Shown piece after piece: positions 21,735 to 31,436 of a stretch of DNA of 37,747 nt. Source of the DNA: Elysia marginata (Eukaryota > Mollusca > Gastropoda > Plakobranchidae); the NCBI GenBank assembly GCA_019649035.1, contig BMAT01012505.1:43537-81283 (forward strand), in the 5' to 3' direction. How positions within the stretch are numbered: position 1 is the first letter of the stretch; each line of letters begins with the position of its first letter. The notes below the pieces were generated by a model that saw nothing but the letters and a program-made list of their open reading frames with translations, made no database searches and had not been told where the DNA came from. The position numbers were made by a program, and so were the translations under genes.

Positions 21735-23360
21735 AATAACGGGACCTAATGTGACCCCGGACCATTTGGTCTCAAATCCGAGTGTCGGATTGCACTCTAC
21801 TTGAGCAATTGTATGGCATGTTATCAATTCCTGACTGTGGGTTTTTCACTCGTTGTTGTAGAAGCCAATACTTCATACCTTGTCCAAATGACAAGACATA
21901 GCATTGGAGACAAGACTGCAGATTACTTGGGCAATGCTTGAATATTTGGGTTACAGCTAATAGTTTTTTTTCCTACCTTCCTTGAAAAGCAAAGAGGCAA
22001 AATGCAGTTAAAAACAGCATTAGATAAGCGAGGATAAAAATTGACAGTCTCGATACAACTTATTAAAAAAACAAAGTTGAAATTGGTCAAAGCTTTGTTT
22101 TAATTAGGAAAATATTTGTTCAACAGCAGTGTTTGGTCTAAAACCTCAACAACTTAAAAATAACAAACTTCCGGTCAAAACCAAATCTACTATAAAGGAA
22201 CTAAGGCCTCAGTGTTTCGCTGTTTTTCAGTTAAAGGCTTTTTAGCGAACCATAAATAAAAATTTAATATAGAAAAGATTTCGGGTCACTTAAGGAGAAC
22301 GTGACACTATTTGTTTTAAACAAAACGCGTGGTTTCTTTGGCTAATTTTAGCCATTTACCACAAATAAAATCACAGCCGTCGTAGACGTGTCGGAATTAT
22401 CCGGCATTTTGTGTGGAGTGAATTTTGACGGATGAAGGGATGAAGCAACGAAATTTGAAGGTGGTAATATAAGGAACTCTTTGGTAATCAAATAAACTTT
22501 ACATCCACGTCTACTTTTTTACAATCATCTCTTTGAAGACAGGTTGAAAAGATACTCAGCAATAAATCTCTAGACTTTAGACCAACTGTTTTCGCAGCAC
22601 AGTGGAGTATTAACTGGTGTATTTATTACCAATATGGCCACTGAGAAGTGATTCAAGCGCAAGGTAAGAAAAACTTTAGAAGAGCTGATTAAGTAACAAG
22701 ATTTTTTTCAGGATATAAATATGCGTTTCCAACAGAAGTCAAAACTATTCGTTTTATTTGCCTCTGTGCACCAATTATTTTATTATCAGGTGATAAATAT
22801 GCGAAGGCATATAATGCGTTATACTTTTTAAATTGATGGAATTACATCTACATTTGTCCCGTTCGTAGGACAGATATGTCAGCTTGTAACGATAAAGTTA
22901 GCGTTTGGTTAAATTACAACTAAAAAGGTAAATAATATGTAATTACAACATTGCAAAATAATGTACTAAACAATAGTGTTGAGGCTAAATGGTAACATAA
23001 TAATGAAAGTCGCTACAGTCCGGTCCAGACAAAAGGCGGAGCCGAGAACAGCTAGAGCCATTACACTTCATGTATTAAGTTTCGAACTCACCAACATGAC
23101 CTTGACCACTGACTGCGAAAGACCACGGTTTTAATCACTGCAAATGACCTTGACCTCCAGGTCCTAGTGGTGATAGCCGGTCATCAGCAATATCGTCAGC
23201 TTATTTGCTCAGGCCAGACCTAAATATTCAAGAAACAACAAATTTAATAGTTGTACAAGAAGACAATGTATTGCTGCTGCAGGGTATACAATGACTATGT
23301 ACACGGTCGAAAGAAAATCTCCGCTATCTAACGTTATATATTTGCGTTGGTCTGAGTAGA
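21735..23360. other. anonymous non-coding DNA
   Basis: No gene is recognised. It contains two copies of TGACCTTGA (23097-23105 and 23145-23153). A GTAAGA follows CAAG near 22660 just after a five-codon ATG frame; this is too weak to call an exon. Confidence 0.45.
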
Positions 23361-23370
23361 TCTAGTCCGT

Positions 23371-23830
23371 CAAAATCATTTAGAAATCGGTGAATACTGT
23401 TAATCATTAATGTCTAAGTAAAGCCATGGTAAGAGGTATTTTGGATATTTTTGTATCTCCCTGCACAGTTCATCAGTTTTATTTTTTGCCTTACGGTATG
23501 ATCTCGTGACAAAGAAATTGAAACTTCAATGTTAAAATCCTTCAGAAATCAGTGTGTGTACTTATTAATGTTTAATGTCAAGTCAAGATAAGTTATGGAT
23601 TCTTTACAGTCATCTTCTTTCTCAATTCATCCGTCTCGTGGTCTTCTTATGATATCTCACGACGGAGATATGGAAACTTCAATGTTAAAATCCTTCAGAA
23701 ATCAGTGAGTGCACTTTAATGTCAAGTCAAGATAAGTTATGGATTCTTTACAATTATCTTGTTTCACAATTCATCCGTCTCGTGGTCTTCTTATAAGTCA
23801 TAACGGAAAAATTGAAACTTGATCAGTCTC
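23371..23830 (+). repeat. three decaying tandem copies of a ~140-160-bp unit
   Basis: AAAATC(A/C)TT(T/C)AGAAATC(G/A)GTG occurs near 23371, 23533 and 23686. GAAACTTCAATG occurs at 23520 and 23673, and GAAACTTGAT at 23814. Periods are about 162, 153 and 141 bp. The drop from 153 to 141 is explained by loss of about 12 bp in an (ATTAATGTTTA)-like stretch. Copies 2 and 3 are close, including a shared CATCCGTCTCGTGGTCTTC. The first copy is much more diverged. Confidence 0.85.
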
Positions 23831-23834
23831 ATTT

Positions 23835-24345
23835 CAAAAACAAGTTGTTTTTTTTTTATTGTGTCGATATCACTATCTAGCATTCCAGTACATGACCATG
23901 TTTATATGTATTTTTTTATGAATATGATGACAGTCAGGGCTATCAATGAAATATTAGTAGAGTACCAGGTACAGTATGCACGCATGAGAACGCCCAAAAG
24001 ATAAAAAGCTGTAATCAAGGCCCTTAAACTGAGTAGGCCGAGTCACATCAATAAATAAACAAACTCCTTCGTTCTAAATTTATATCTGACTTATTCGAAT
24101 ACGTTTATTTAACAGGGATTTAAGCAGCTTACACATAAAAAGTAGGAAAATTTTCAAGATCCCTATAATAAAGTACATGTACATGTTTGCAGCCCGGCGT
24201 TAAACAGCTGTCGTTTTAAATCTTTGACACACCCACTTTAATAAAACATAACATTGTGGAGAGGATCTTAACTCAATCGATTATTATTTGGTTTGATAGA
24301 ACAGCAAAAAAAGAACATTGAAAGACTAAACTCAATTGTCATAAA
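23835..24345. other. anonymous non-coding DNA
   Basis: AT-rich, with a T-run at 23847-23857. No gene or repeat is recognised before the LINE fragment that follows. Confidence 0.5.
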
Positions 24346-24377
24346 CGCATAAAAGTTAATTGGTGTGAATCTGCGAT

Positions 24378-24581
24378 CTCTTGAAAGTTTATGAAGAAAG
24401 AATATCAGCCATAACAGGAATGATCATAACAGATGACACCCACCCAGCAAGGAAATATTTTGATTTTTTACCCCACGGGCGAAGACTAAGGGCGTTCAAA
24501 GGCTATAAACAATCAGTAAATAGCTCCTTTCCCCAAGCCGTAAAACATTTTGATGGAACTAGAATCAAGAAATTATTCTAA
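24378..24581 (+). pseudogene. C-terminal fragment of a LINE reverse transcriptase
   Basis: The frame reads LKVYEERIS, then TDDTHPARKYFDFLPHGRRL, then a basic stretch and VNSSFPQAVKHF, ending at a TAA about seven residues later. The pattern D-x-THP…F-x-x-LP-x-GRR…(F/S)FPxA(V/I)xxLN is the well-known extreme C-terminus of many animal non-LTR reverse transcriptases, normally 20-30 residues before the stop. No catalytic motif is found upstream, so this is a heavily 5'-truncated insertion. The clade cannot be fixed from this part alone; CR1/L2-group elements are likely. Confidence 0.65.
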
Positions 24582-24709
24582 TTGACTCTTTTGATTAAAG
24601 AAGGACACATTAGGATGGAGTGTTTCGTTGAGCGGGAAGGGTTCAGAGGAGTGCATGTATTTTTTGTTCGTTATGCCATTGACAACAGAGAGAAAATGCA
24701 ACACAAATA

Positions 24710-24767
24710 GTTAGATAGACAAATAGATAGATAGATAGACAGACACAGAGAGAAAGAGAGAGAGATA
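24710..24767 (+). repeat. (GATA)n/(AGAC)/(AG)n compound microsatellite
   Basis: ATAGATAGATAGATAGACAGACA followed by AGAG units, about 55 bp. It lies about 130 bp after the stop codon of the LINE fragment and may have grown from that element's 3' tail. Confidence 0.85.
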
Positions 24768-24811
24768 ACATTTCATTTCTTTAATACTGATAACCTATAT
24801 AAGTGTACTTT

Positions 24812-25168
24812 AATTATTTTTTTTATTTTTTTTATTTTTTTTTTATTCTTATAGACTTTATTAATCCCTTTCGGGAAATTAGGCTTTGTTACTCAGCGTA
24901 ACTGTGTCGCCAAAAGAGCAGCGCCACTAATGCCCCAGCAGACCAGTACATTTAAGGCCACTTTAAACCCATATGCAGGGTTTTGCAGGCGCATATCACA
25001 AATTCAAGAATGGCCTGTAGCTGGGTACCCATTTTACAGGTGTGTGGACTGAGGAAAGTTAGAGTAAATTGCTTTCCCAAGGCAACTGCAACATGGCATG
25101 GTTGGGAATCGAACCCACGACCTCCAGGTCGCGAGTCCGACGCGCTAACCACTCTGCCACGCTGCCCC
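24812..25168 (-). mobile_element. tRNA-headed SINE with a CORE/MIR-like central domain
   Basis: Read on the minus strand from 25168, the element begins GGGGCAGCGTGGCAGAGTGG (A box, complement at 25149-25159), then an anticodon-like region and GGTTCGATTCC (B box, complement at 25105-25115). Next comes a central block (complement of 25024-25083) with CCTTGGGAAAGCAATTTA, CCTCAGTCCAC and CTGTAAAATGGGTACC in the order known from MIR and other CORE-SINEs (CCTTGGGCAAG…CCTCAGTTTCC…CTGTAAAATGGG). The element ends AATTTCCCGAAAGGGATTAA, AATAAAG and a (TAAAAAAA)n-like tail. The three-part structure (tRNA head, CORE, LINE-like tail) is complete. It looks moderately old. No clear target-site duplication was found. 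Confidence 0.85.
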
Positions 25169-25184
25169 CTATAATATTCATAAT

Positions 25185-25280
25185 GTTAGAATCTGTCAGC
25201 CTGACTGAGCATTGATTTTTCAATACATGTGCATGTACCTTTGTATTTACTGAATAAACTTGAATTGAATTAAATTTAAA
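25185..25280 (+). mobile_element. short LINE-type 3' end
   Basis: ATTTACTGAATAAACTTGAATTGAATTAAATT at the end of a ~90-bp segment is typical of CR1/L2-group LINE 3' ends, where AATAAA is followed by a (TTGAA)n-type short tandem repeat. No coding part is present. It sits directly between the CORE-like SINE and the TIR element. Confidence 0.4.
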
Positions 25281-25305
25281 GCTTGAAATAGAACGAACAA
25301 TAATA

Positions 25306-25476
25306 CAGTGGAATCCCGATGATGTCAACACGTCGGGACCAAAAAAAATGTGTTGATATTAATCAAGAGTTAAGTTAAACCTTAACAAAAATATAAAGAA
25401 ATGCAAAATGGGACCCACAGAGTTGATTTTAACAAGAGGTTCCCATAAAGGTGTTAAATTAAAGGGGATTCCACGG
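25306..25476. mobile_element. 171-bp non-autonomous TIR element (pogo/Tigger-like MITE)
   Basis: The left end CAGTGGAATCCCGATGATGT and the right end, read inward on the minus strand, CCGTGGAATCCCCTTTAATT share GTGGAATCCC. The next ~18 bp match only loosely but both reach a CAACAC or TAACAC. The element is bounded on both sides by TA (25304-25305 and 25477-25478), the target duplication of the Tc1/mariner-pogo group. CAGTRGAAYCYC… is the usual start of pogo/Tigger termini (established knowledge). There is no transposase frame, so the element is non-autonomous. Class assignment rests on the ends only. Confidence 0.7.
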
Positions 25477-25479
25477 TAA

Positions 25480-26540
25480 TCGTTTATGTTATGTGAGGGA
25501 AATAAAAAGGGTTTCGCAAGTGTGAGATTCAACTTCCACCAGTCCATTATCTTGTTTTGTTTGAATTACATTTTAACTATCCAGTGCGTTTTTTTTTCTT
25601 CTCCGCGCATCGAATAAGACAAATGACGCTTTTATGTTTTAATAATAGAAGAAAAAAAACGTTTTGAAGATACATGAACGAGATTTGCGAAATTGACACC
25701 GCGATCTTTTTTCCACGGAATCTTCTCCATCTTACTATAACAGCGAGAAGAGAGGGCTCTTGAACACTGTTATGGTTATTGTTACAAAAGATAACACGAA
25801 CAACCGGGTCAAGAAGTGGCTTTAATAGACTCAAACACTACACATCCTTAAAACAACAGATCGGTGTGCCTTTTAATGTTATTATGGAACTCAAGACCAC
25901 CCAACATAATTATGTTTAACTACTGCCACTTGTTACGTTACAAGGCCTTCACTGTTGGGACAACACAAGCTCTCTGATGCATGAAAACAGGAAGAAACTA
26001 TTGTGGCCTCGGGAATCCCATAGGCAATATAAATTTTAAAAAAGGTACAGTAAAACACACACTTTCAATGTTTCAGCTTTGACAAAACAAGGAAACGACA
26101 GCTCATCGTTGATGCACTATGGATTTTCCGCCCTACGCCAATTTGTTTGCTGTTTATTTTTAATTTTTTTTTGTCATTCATACGACAGTGGGGAACCCCA
26201 CGATAACTTCATAGTAAAACAAATCCATGCAGACTACATGACCCTGTATCTTTGACAATGCATGTATTATTTTAATTTCAAGGGCACACGACCAAGAGAT
26301 CGTTCCGAAAATTTCCTTCGTATTTACTATAAACGGTAAAGCAGTACAGTAAAAACTAACGTGTTTTTTATTGTTTTTTTTTAATACAAGCGACTGTTTA
26401 TATACAGGTCGCGAGTTGAGGAGGCTTATTGTCACAAAGTATTTTTTTCTTCTGAGTACTGAAATTTAAAACTCTGTGGCTGGCATTCGACAGGAACAGC
26501 ATACTTACTTCAAGGGCATTTTGTACTTCGGTAGTACTTT
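25480..26540. other. anonymous non-coding DNA
   Basis: No gene or mobile element recognised. Short minus-strand frames at 25577-25834 and 26178-26435 lack domains and are interrupted by homopolymer runs. T-runs lie at 25588-25598, 26159-26171 and 26366-26382. Confidence 0.5.
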
Positions 26541-26545
26541 AGATA

Positions 26546-26757
26546 GTGGTGGGAGTGAAGAAGAAAATACATGTACCTTTCTCGAATCATAAACAGCAAC
26601 TTGCAACTGAAAAGCAGCCACGATCTAGAGCACCTGAGATCTATAGCACAGCAGAGAGACGAGTGGACCAAGCTTACAGCGAGGATTCGAGAAGCAGCCG
26701 AGGTGTCCCAGTCGGAGCACTGAGATGCGAAAGGCCCTAAATGAATGAATGAATGAT
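26546..26757 (+). mobile_element. probable 3'-terminal fragment of a non-LTR retrotransposon
   Basis: The segment is relatively GC-rich and its frames read like the basic C-terminus of a retroelement protein. One frame gives EWTKLTARIREAAEVSQSEH then a stop, and the preceding frame gives QLATEKQPRSRAPEIYSTAE. About 20 bp after the stop comes a tetranucleotide tail (AATG)4, typical of LINE 3' ends. I cannot name the family and no catalytic motif is present. Confidence 0.4.
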
Positions 26758-26759
26758 AT

Positions 26760-27535
26760 TGAAATCTTGCGGAAACAAAGGAAACAAAAAAGCAAACCAG
26801 AGAGTTTGCACTTCGTGGTGTAACTGGAGGTCTACTGCAGCACAGCCACGATTGAGGTTAAAAATAAAAACTCCTACTTTGTACAACTTGATCTACAGCG
26901 TCACAAAAATAGAATCTAGCCCCTTAAACCTAAACAAGTATTGGTTAGCTTCGTCACAATTTACACCAAAAAGATTTAATTTTTCCTCACTTTTTTTCAA
27001 GTACTCTACATGTATTCACGGGAAGCTGCTTACGTTTCCCAGAAAAAAAGCCTGCAGCAGATTCGAGAGAGTCTAAGCTCCATGCGGTTTACCTGAAAGC
27101 GGAGTATCTATTACTCCCTATGTTTAAGGCTTTCTTGGAAAGGGCCGGCCATTTAGTGATTTACTAAAAAATTGTTGTTCTTTTTTTTTTTTTATTTTAG
27201 ATACAATATATTCTTACTCATACCAATATAAAAACAGACATCAAAATGGTACTTGTACACATGTTTGCTTACTCGGCCAGGGCTTGTTGTCCTATACTAT
27301 GACCGTCTCGGGGAAGATTGTAATTTTATGCCATCAGTTTTGCACAACTAACTTACTCGATGATTGTAGGGGTAGGTTTGGCAATGTCCCCAGCCTTAGT
27401 CTTCCATCACAAAAAATCCCACCCCCCCTCCCCGCTGACTAGGAAGGCTTACCTTACGACAAGTTATTAATATTCATATAAGCTTCTTTTAAATTTTAAA
27501 AAGTTGAGCACTTTTCACACCATCAGGAAGATATC
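26760..27535. other. anonymous non-coding DNA
   Basis: No gene recognised. The 107-codon plus-strand frame at 26753-27076 starts inside the putative LINE tail, has no domain and looks random in composition. A T-run lies at 27181-27195 and a C-run at 27420-27434. Confidence 0.5.
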
Positions 27536-27537
27536 AA

Positions 27538-27660
27538 ACTATCTATCTATCTATCAATCTATCTACCTACCTATCTATCTACCCATCTTTCGCCACCCAC
27601 CCTCACTCTTTCATTCCCCTTCACACCACTCTCTACCTCCCATCCCTTCCTCATCCAGCC
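27538..27660 (+). repeat. (CTAT)n microsatellite with a pyrimidine-rich extension
   Basis: About 50 bp of CTAT/CTAC units passes into a further 70 bp that is mostly C and T (CACCCACCCTCACTC and similar). The Ser/Pro-rich frame across it is a composition effect. Confidence 0.9.
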
Positions 27661-27664
27661 GTCC

Positions 27665-29935
27665 CAACAAGAGATACCTACCGCTCTCGGTGAAACAAAC
27701 CAAGCGCAAAACTTGCTACACACAACATTGTTTCAAAACTTTTCAAAAACACCGATTTTCTAAAAACCTAAACATCACATCTCACAATTATTTGAACAGT
27801 TTGAAAGTCAAATCGCATCTAAGAATACTAAGTCTTCTAACCTCTTTCCATTTTTTAAAGTTTACTCGATAAGAATGGGTATAAAGTACCAAAGTCAAAA
27901 GACTATTTCAGCCAAGCCTTGAGGTACAATGTAGTTGAAGTAGATCTTTAATGCAAATCCAGGTACAACACAATTGGATGGGTTTATATTTTATAGTGCA
28001 AAATTAGGTCTTACAACTGTCTCTTGAGACACCTATAATTGTTATAATCATTTTTTGATCCACCTGTTTATGATCTATACGCAAACCTCAAATGGAAACT
28101 CAGTAGCATGTATTCATATGAAATATTATTCTATACCTGATAATATATTCCAATGGGTGGAAGCTAGAAACAGAGATGCAGTGAAAAGAGAGAGATGTAT
28201 CCTGTTTATAATTCCTGTCTTTCAGTCAGTAATACACATTATGTAATGAAATGGGAAAGCAAATTCCCTACCGAAAGAATTTGCCAATGTAAAAACATGG
28301 CGCTTGGGAAGTAATGACTCATAAAAGTTGACCATAAGAGTGTCTCACTAAAGTATTGAATTAAAGATAGGTGGATTTTGTGTGTTTATAGCAAATTTTA
28401 ATCCTCGCCTATTATTAGACAATTTGAGCCCTGCAACCACTTTGTTTGAATTCATTTGATTGTTCATCAACAGTTTAAACTTTGATTACTTATTTTAAGC
28501 ATGTCGTAATAATGATACCAAAAGACATACTGCGAACTAAAAGGTCAATGTGTGATAGCAGCCACATAAAAAGACTAGCTCTGCTGCAATCCACTTTATC
28601 AATTTTTCACGGGGAGTTAAAACTCTCTTTTCCATTGCTAAAATTGAAAATATAAGATTATGGAATCAAATCATTGAAAGAGCTGTTGGAAAATAAATCA
28701 AGGCTCAAAGATGCACTTCATGTATCTCATTTTATTTTCTTACCATTTTAGACCTGTTTAAGTTTTTTTGAAGATGAGCCACGTTAAAAATTCTTTTATA
28801 CGCATGAAAAAAAACAAGATATATTTTGCAACATTTCTAGGCATGAAGCATACAATAACCTGCATGTACTTGTAAGTTTAAAATACAGACATTAGCTTAC
28901 AAAGTGCTTTTTAATAGACATGTACCGAATTATTTTAGGGGAAAAAATGGACCATTGGGCAAACATTGTGCAATTTGACACTAGTGCTGCTTCTGCAAAA
29001 GTTATTCTATTTTCAATAATATTAGATAAAGATACTACATGTAATACTTGTATTGTAATAAGAACTTTTACATTTAAGTACAACCGAAAATCTTCTCAGT
29101 CTAATTGAAAAAAATGGGGGGGAAAGGCCAAGAAATGAAGATTGGGCATTCCTGTTGATGTTATTAACACAAAAGGTGCGCTGCTCCAATTTACAGGCTT
29201 TGATGTGAAGAAACTACATCAAGCCAATTTGTGGCTCTCTGGCCCACCTGGATGACTTCCGCACCAATCCGATAAATCTGTTCCAGAGGTATAGAGGAAG
29301 CAATGCTTTCAACTCAAATTTTTACGTTTCTTCAGTTCAAACTTCAAACCAGATGACTGTGAACGGGGAACGAACATCTTAGAACATCAAGCAATGAAAA
29401 CGAGGAAAAATTTGCCACCCCATGCTGTCATTACAATTACTGACCACCTACTGATTTACAATCGTCACTCCTGGCCCTGATTGAGGGGAAGGTACGTTTC
29501 TTAAATTAATTACCACTGAGTGGATGATGGGTTCGAGTACTTTTCTCATGACTGTAAGGGAGGACCTGAAAAATATGAGAGGGAGGAGCGTCAGTGTAGT
29601 GAAATCAGTGACCTACAGCCCGGTACTCCCTGAAGGTCGGTGGGATAGCTGAAGCCTAACAGCAGGCCTGAGGCTGAACTGAAGCGCTTAAGGACAAGTC
29701 AGTCTTGGAGTTGTGAGCATTGTGAACAGTCTTGGTTAATATCCCCTTTTCACAACCTCACTCTAGGGCTTTTTTCCCACCTGTTGGAACGTGTATTTTG
29801 GGATCTGTGTACTTACTTCTACTTCTAGGAGATTAAGGAATAGGGATTAGGATAGTTTCATTAGTATCTAGCTTAGCAGCCTCCTAACACGACAAATGAA
29901 CAAATTGCTCTGTGTCTTGATAGCACAGGTATTAG
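27665..29935. other. anonymous non-coding DNA
   Basis: About 2.3 kb without a recognisable gene, RNA or element. The piece 29170-29290 is more balanced in composition than its surroundings, but no frame is open long enough to support an exon and I see no clear splice sites. Confidence 0.45.
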
Positions 29936-29940
29936 AATAT

Positions 29941-30531
29941 AGATCTAGATCTTATAAGGTTTCAATAAAGTGGAGAAAATTCTATCTAAGTCCCATCGCC
30001 ATGATCAACAACTCAAAATTAGTTTTGAATCAAGACATCCAATGATCCATGCAAATAAAAACCTTCAACCTGGTTTCAAAATCTAAATAGTTTAGATCTA
30101 GAGCCTAGTGCCGAGTCTAATCCAAGATAGAGACTATACATTGTACAAATAGATCTAGATCTAGATCTGAAGACGTAGATCTACATTTATAATCTAGAAT
30201 ATAGTTGAGATTTGTTCAAATCGGCCCATGGGCCCTACTCACGGTACGGGCTTGCTTTACGCCTTTAGATAGATCTATAGGTGTTGCAATTCAGATTTAT
30301 ACAGTGGAGTTCGAATTCTTTCCCATTCAGTTTTCTCTTTTTCTTCTCTTAAAATTGGGGGGGGGTCTATCTGCCGAGATCACTTGATATAGATCTATCT
30401 AGAGATTTGTCTACACTAGAATCTACCCATGATAGATTCTATATTTCTATTATGCCGAGGTCCAGATTCTGCCTTCGAACTTCGAAGAATTATGTGGAAT
30501 GAAAACGAAAGCAAAAGTAACATCTAGATCT
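29941..30531. repeat. AGATCT-dense stretch
   Basis: The palindrome AGATCT occurs ten times in about 590 bp (29941, 29947, 30094, 30151, 30157, 30163, 30177, 30271, 30391, 30526), several as (AGATCT)2 or (AGATCT)3, with TCTAGA overlapping many of them. I saw only about ten in the remaining ~37 kb. It is a local hexamer microsatellite that seems to have spread or decayed. Confidence 0.8.
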
Positions 30532-30619
30532 ATGCCGTAAAATATTTTTTTTCCTCACATCGAGAAAGAATGTGCATACGTTCCTTAAGTTGAAGTAAAA
30601 TAATTATAGAGAGGTTGTT

Positions 30620-30885
30620 CTTTCTTCCTCTAAAATGTTCTAATCGCTTTACATGCCATTGGGTTCCTCGACATGCCATTACCAACCAGATTACCTGCTG
30701 AATTCACAGAGGAGCAGTAATTAAAGCGCATCACTCTAACATACTGACAAAATGTCTTACAGCTACTCTTTTAGCATGATAGAGGCAGAGAAATGTGTAT
30801 AGCCTTTCTCAAGCGAAAGCTGAGCCCGAAACCGGAACCTCTCAGTCCAGGGGCCAAGGGACTACCACCAGACATAGTGACTATG
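30620..30885 (-). mobile_element. decayed tRNA-derived SINE, family E, copy 2
   Basis: On the plus strand the left part (CGCTTTACATGCC…CACAGAGGAGCAG, to 30728) matches the segment at 5152-5232. The right part, near 30826-30885, has the layout of an inverted tRNA-like head: GAGCCCGAAACCGGAACCTC resembles an inverted B box with T arm, and GGACTACCACCAGACATAG an inverted A-box region. The head has too many changes to be functional. The link between head and tail is inferred from adjacency. Confidence 0.45.
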
Positions 30886-30894
30886 GAAAATTGA

Positions 30895-31360
30895 TTTGAT
30901 AACTTTAACGTCCCCTAGGCTTCCTCAGGATGATTATTTGAAGCAAGACGGAAAAATCCAAAGACGTTATTATTTTTACAAGTAGACTTAGCCATAAACA
31001 ATAATCACAGCGAACAAACGATAACATACCTTTTAAAAAATTAGAGATATTTTTGTCGAGCGCTGCAAGTCCGGAAACTGGTACACCCCGCTCCCAATTT
31101 TGTGTTTGTGTTTAGGTACGGTAATTCACCATGCACTAAAATCATATAATATTATTCTAAGGCTATATCGTATAAAAAAAATTCTATCGTTTTTTTTTTA
31201 ATTTTTTAAATCTGTTTTTATATGCGCTAATTAAAATGAAAGAGCAAGAGAGCTGTTCATAGCGGAACTTAAAACCTACCACGTGGTCAGTCGCATGGCC
31301 AGCCACGAAGCTTCGCGGTGAGCGAGAGAGAATGCAATGCTCGTCAGATCGGCACAGCAC
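30895..31360. other. anonymous non-coding DNA
   Basis: The start (30900-30945, TTTAACGTCCCCTAGGCTTC) resembles 4029-4063 and part of SINE A copy 1, perhaps a shared old repeat fragment. The rest shows no gene. Confidence 0.4.
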
Positions 31361-31365
31361 AGTAT

Positions 31366-31407
<42 letters not shown>
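31366..31407 (+). repeat. (AG)n microsatellite
   Basis: About 20 AG units, 20-30 bp to the left of the second family A SINE. Confidence 0.95.
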
Positions 31408-31409
<2 letters not shown>

Positions 31410-31436
31410 GACTGAAGGTAAAAATAGACCTAGCGA

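Noticed and set aside
21039..21765. Long repetitive minus-strand open frames (…AWQDWGFSQCW…)
   Set aside because: A 47-bp unit without stops rotates through all three frames. The frames include the N gap and have no start or domain.
22630..22672. Short ATG frame followed by CAAG-GTAAGA, a possible 5' UTR exon
   Set aside because: A five-codon frame and a single donor-like hexamer are expected by chance. No acceptor or promoter was visible.
25100..25168. Functional tRNA gene
   Set aside because: A and B boxes are present, but the cloverleaf is incomplete and the head is joined to a CORE-like SINE body.
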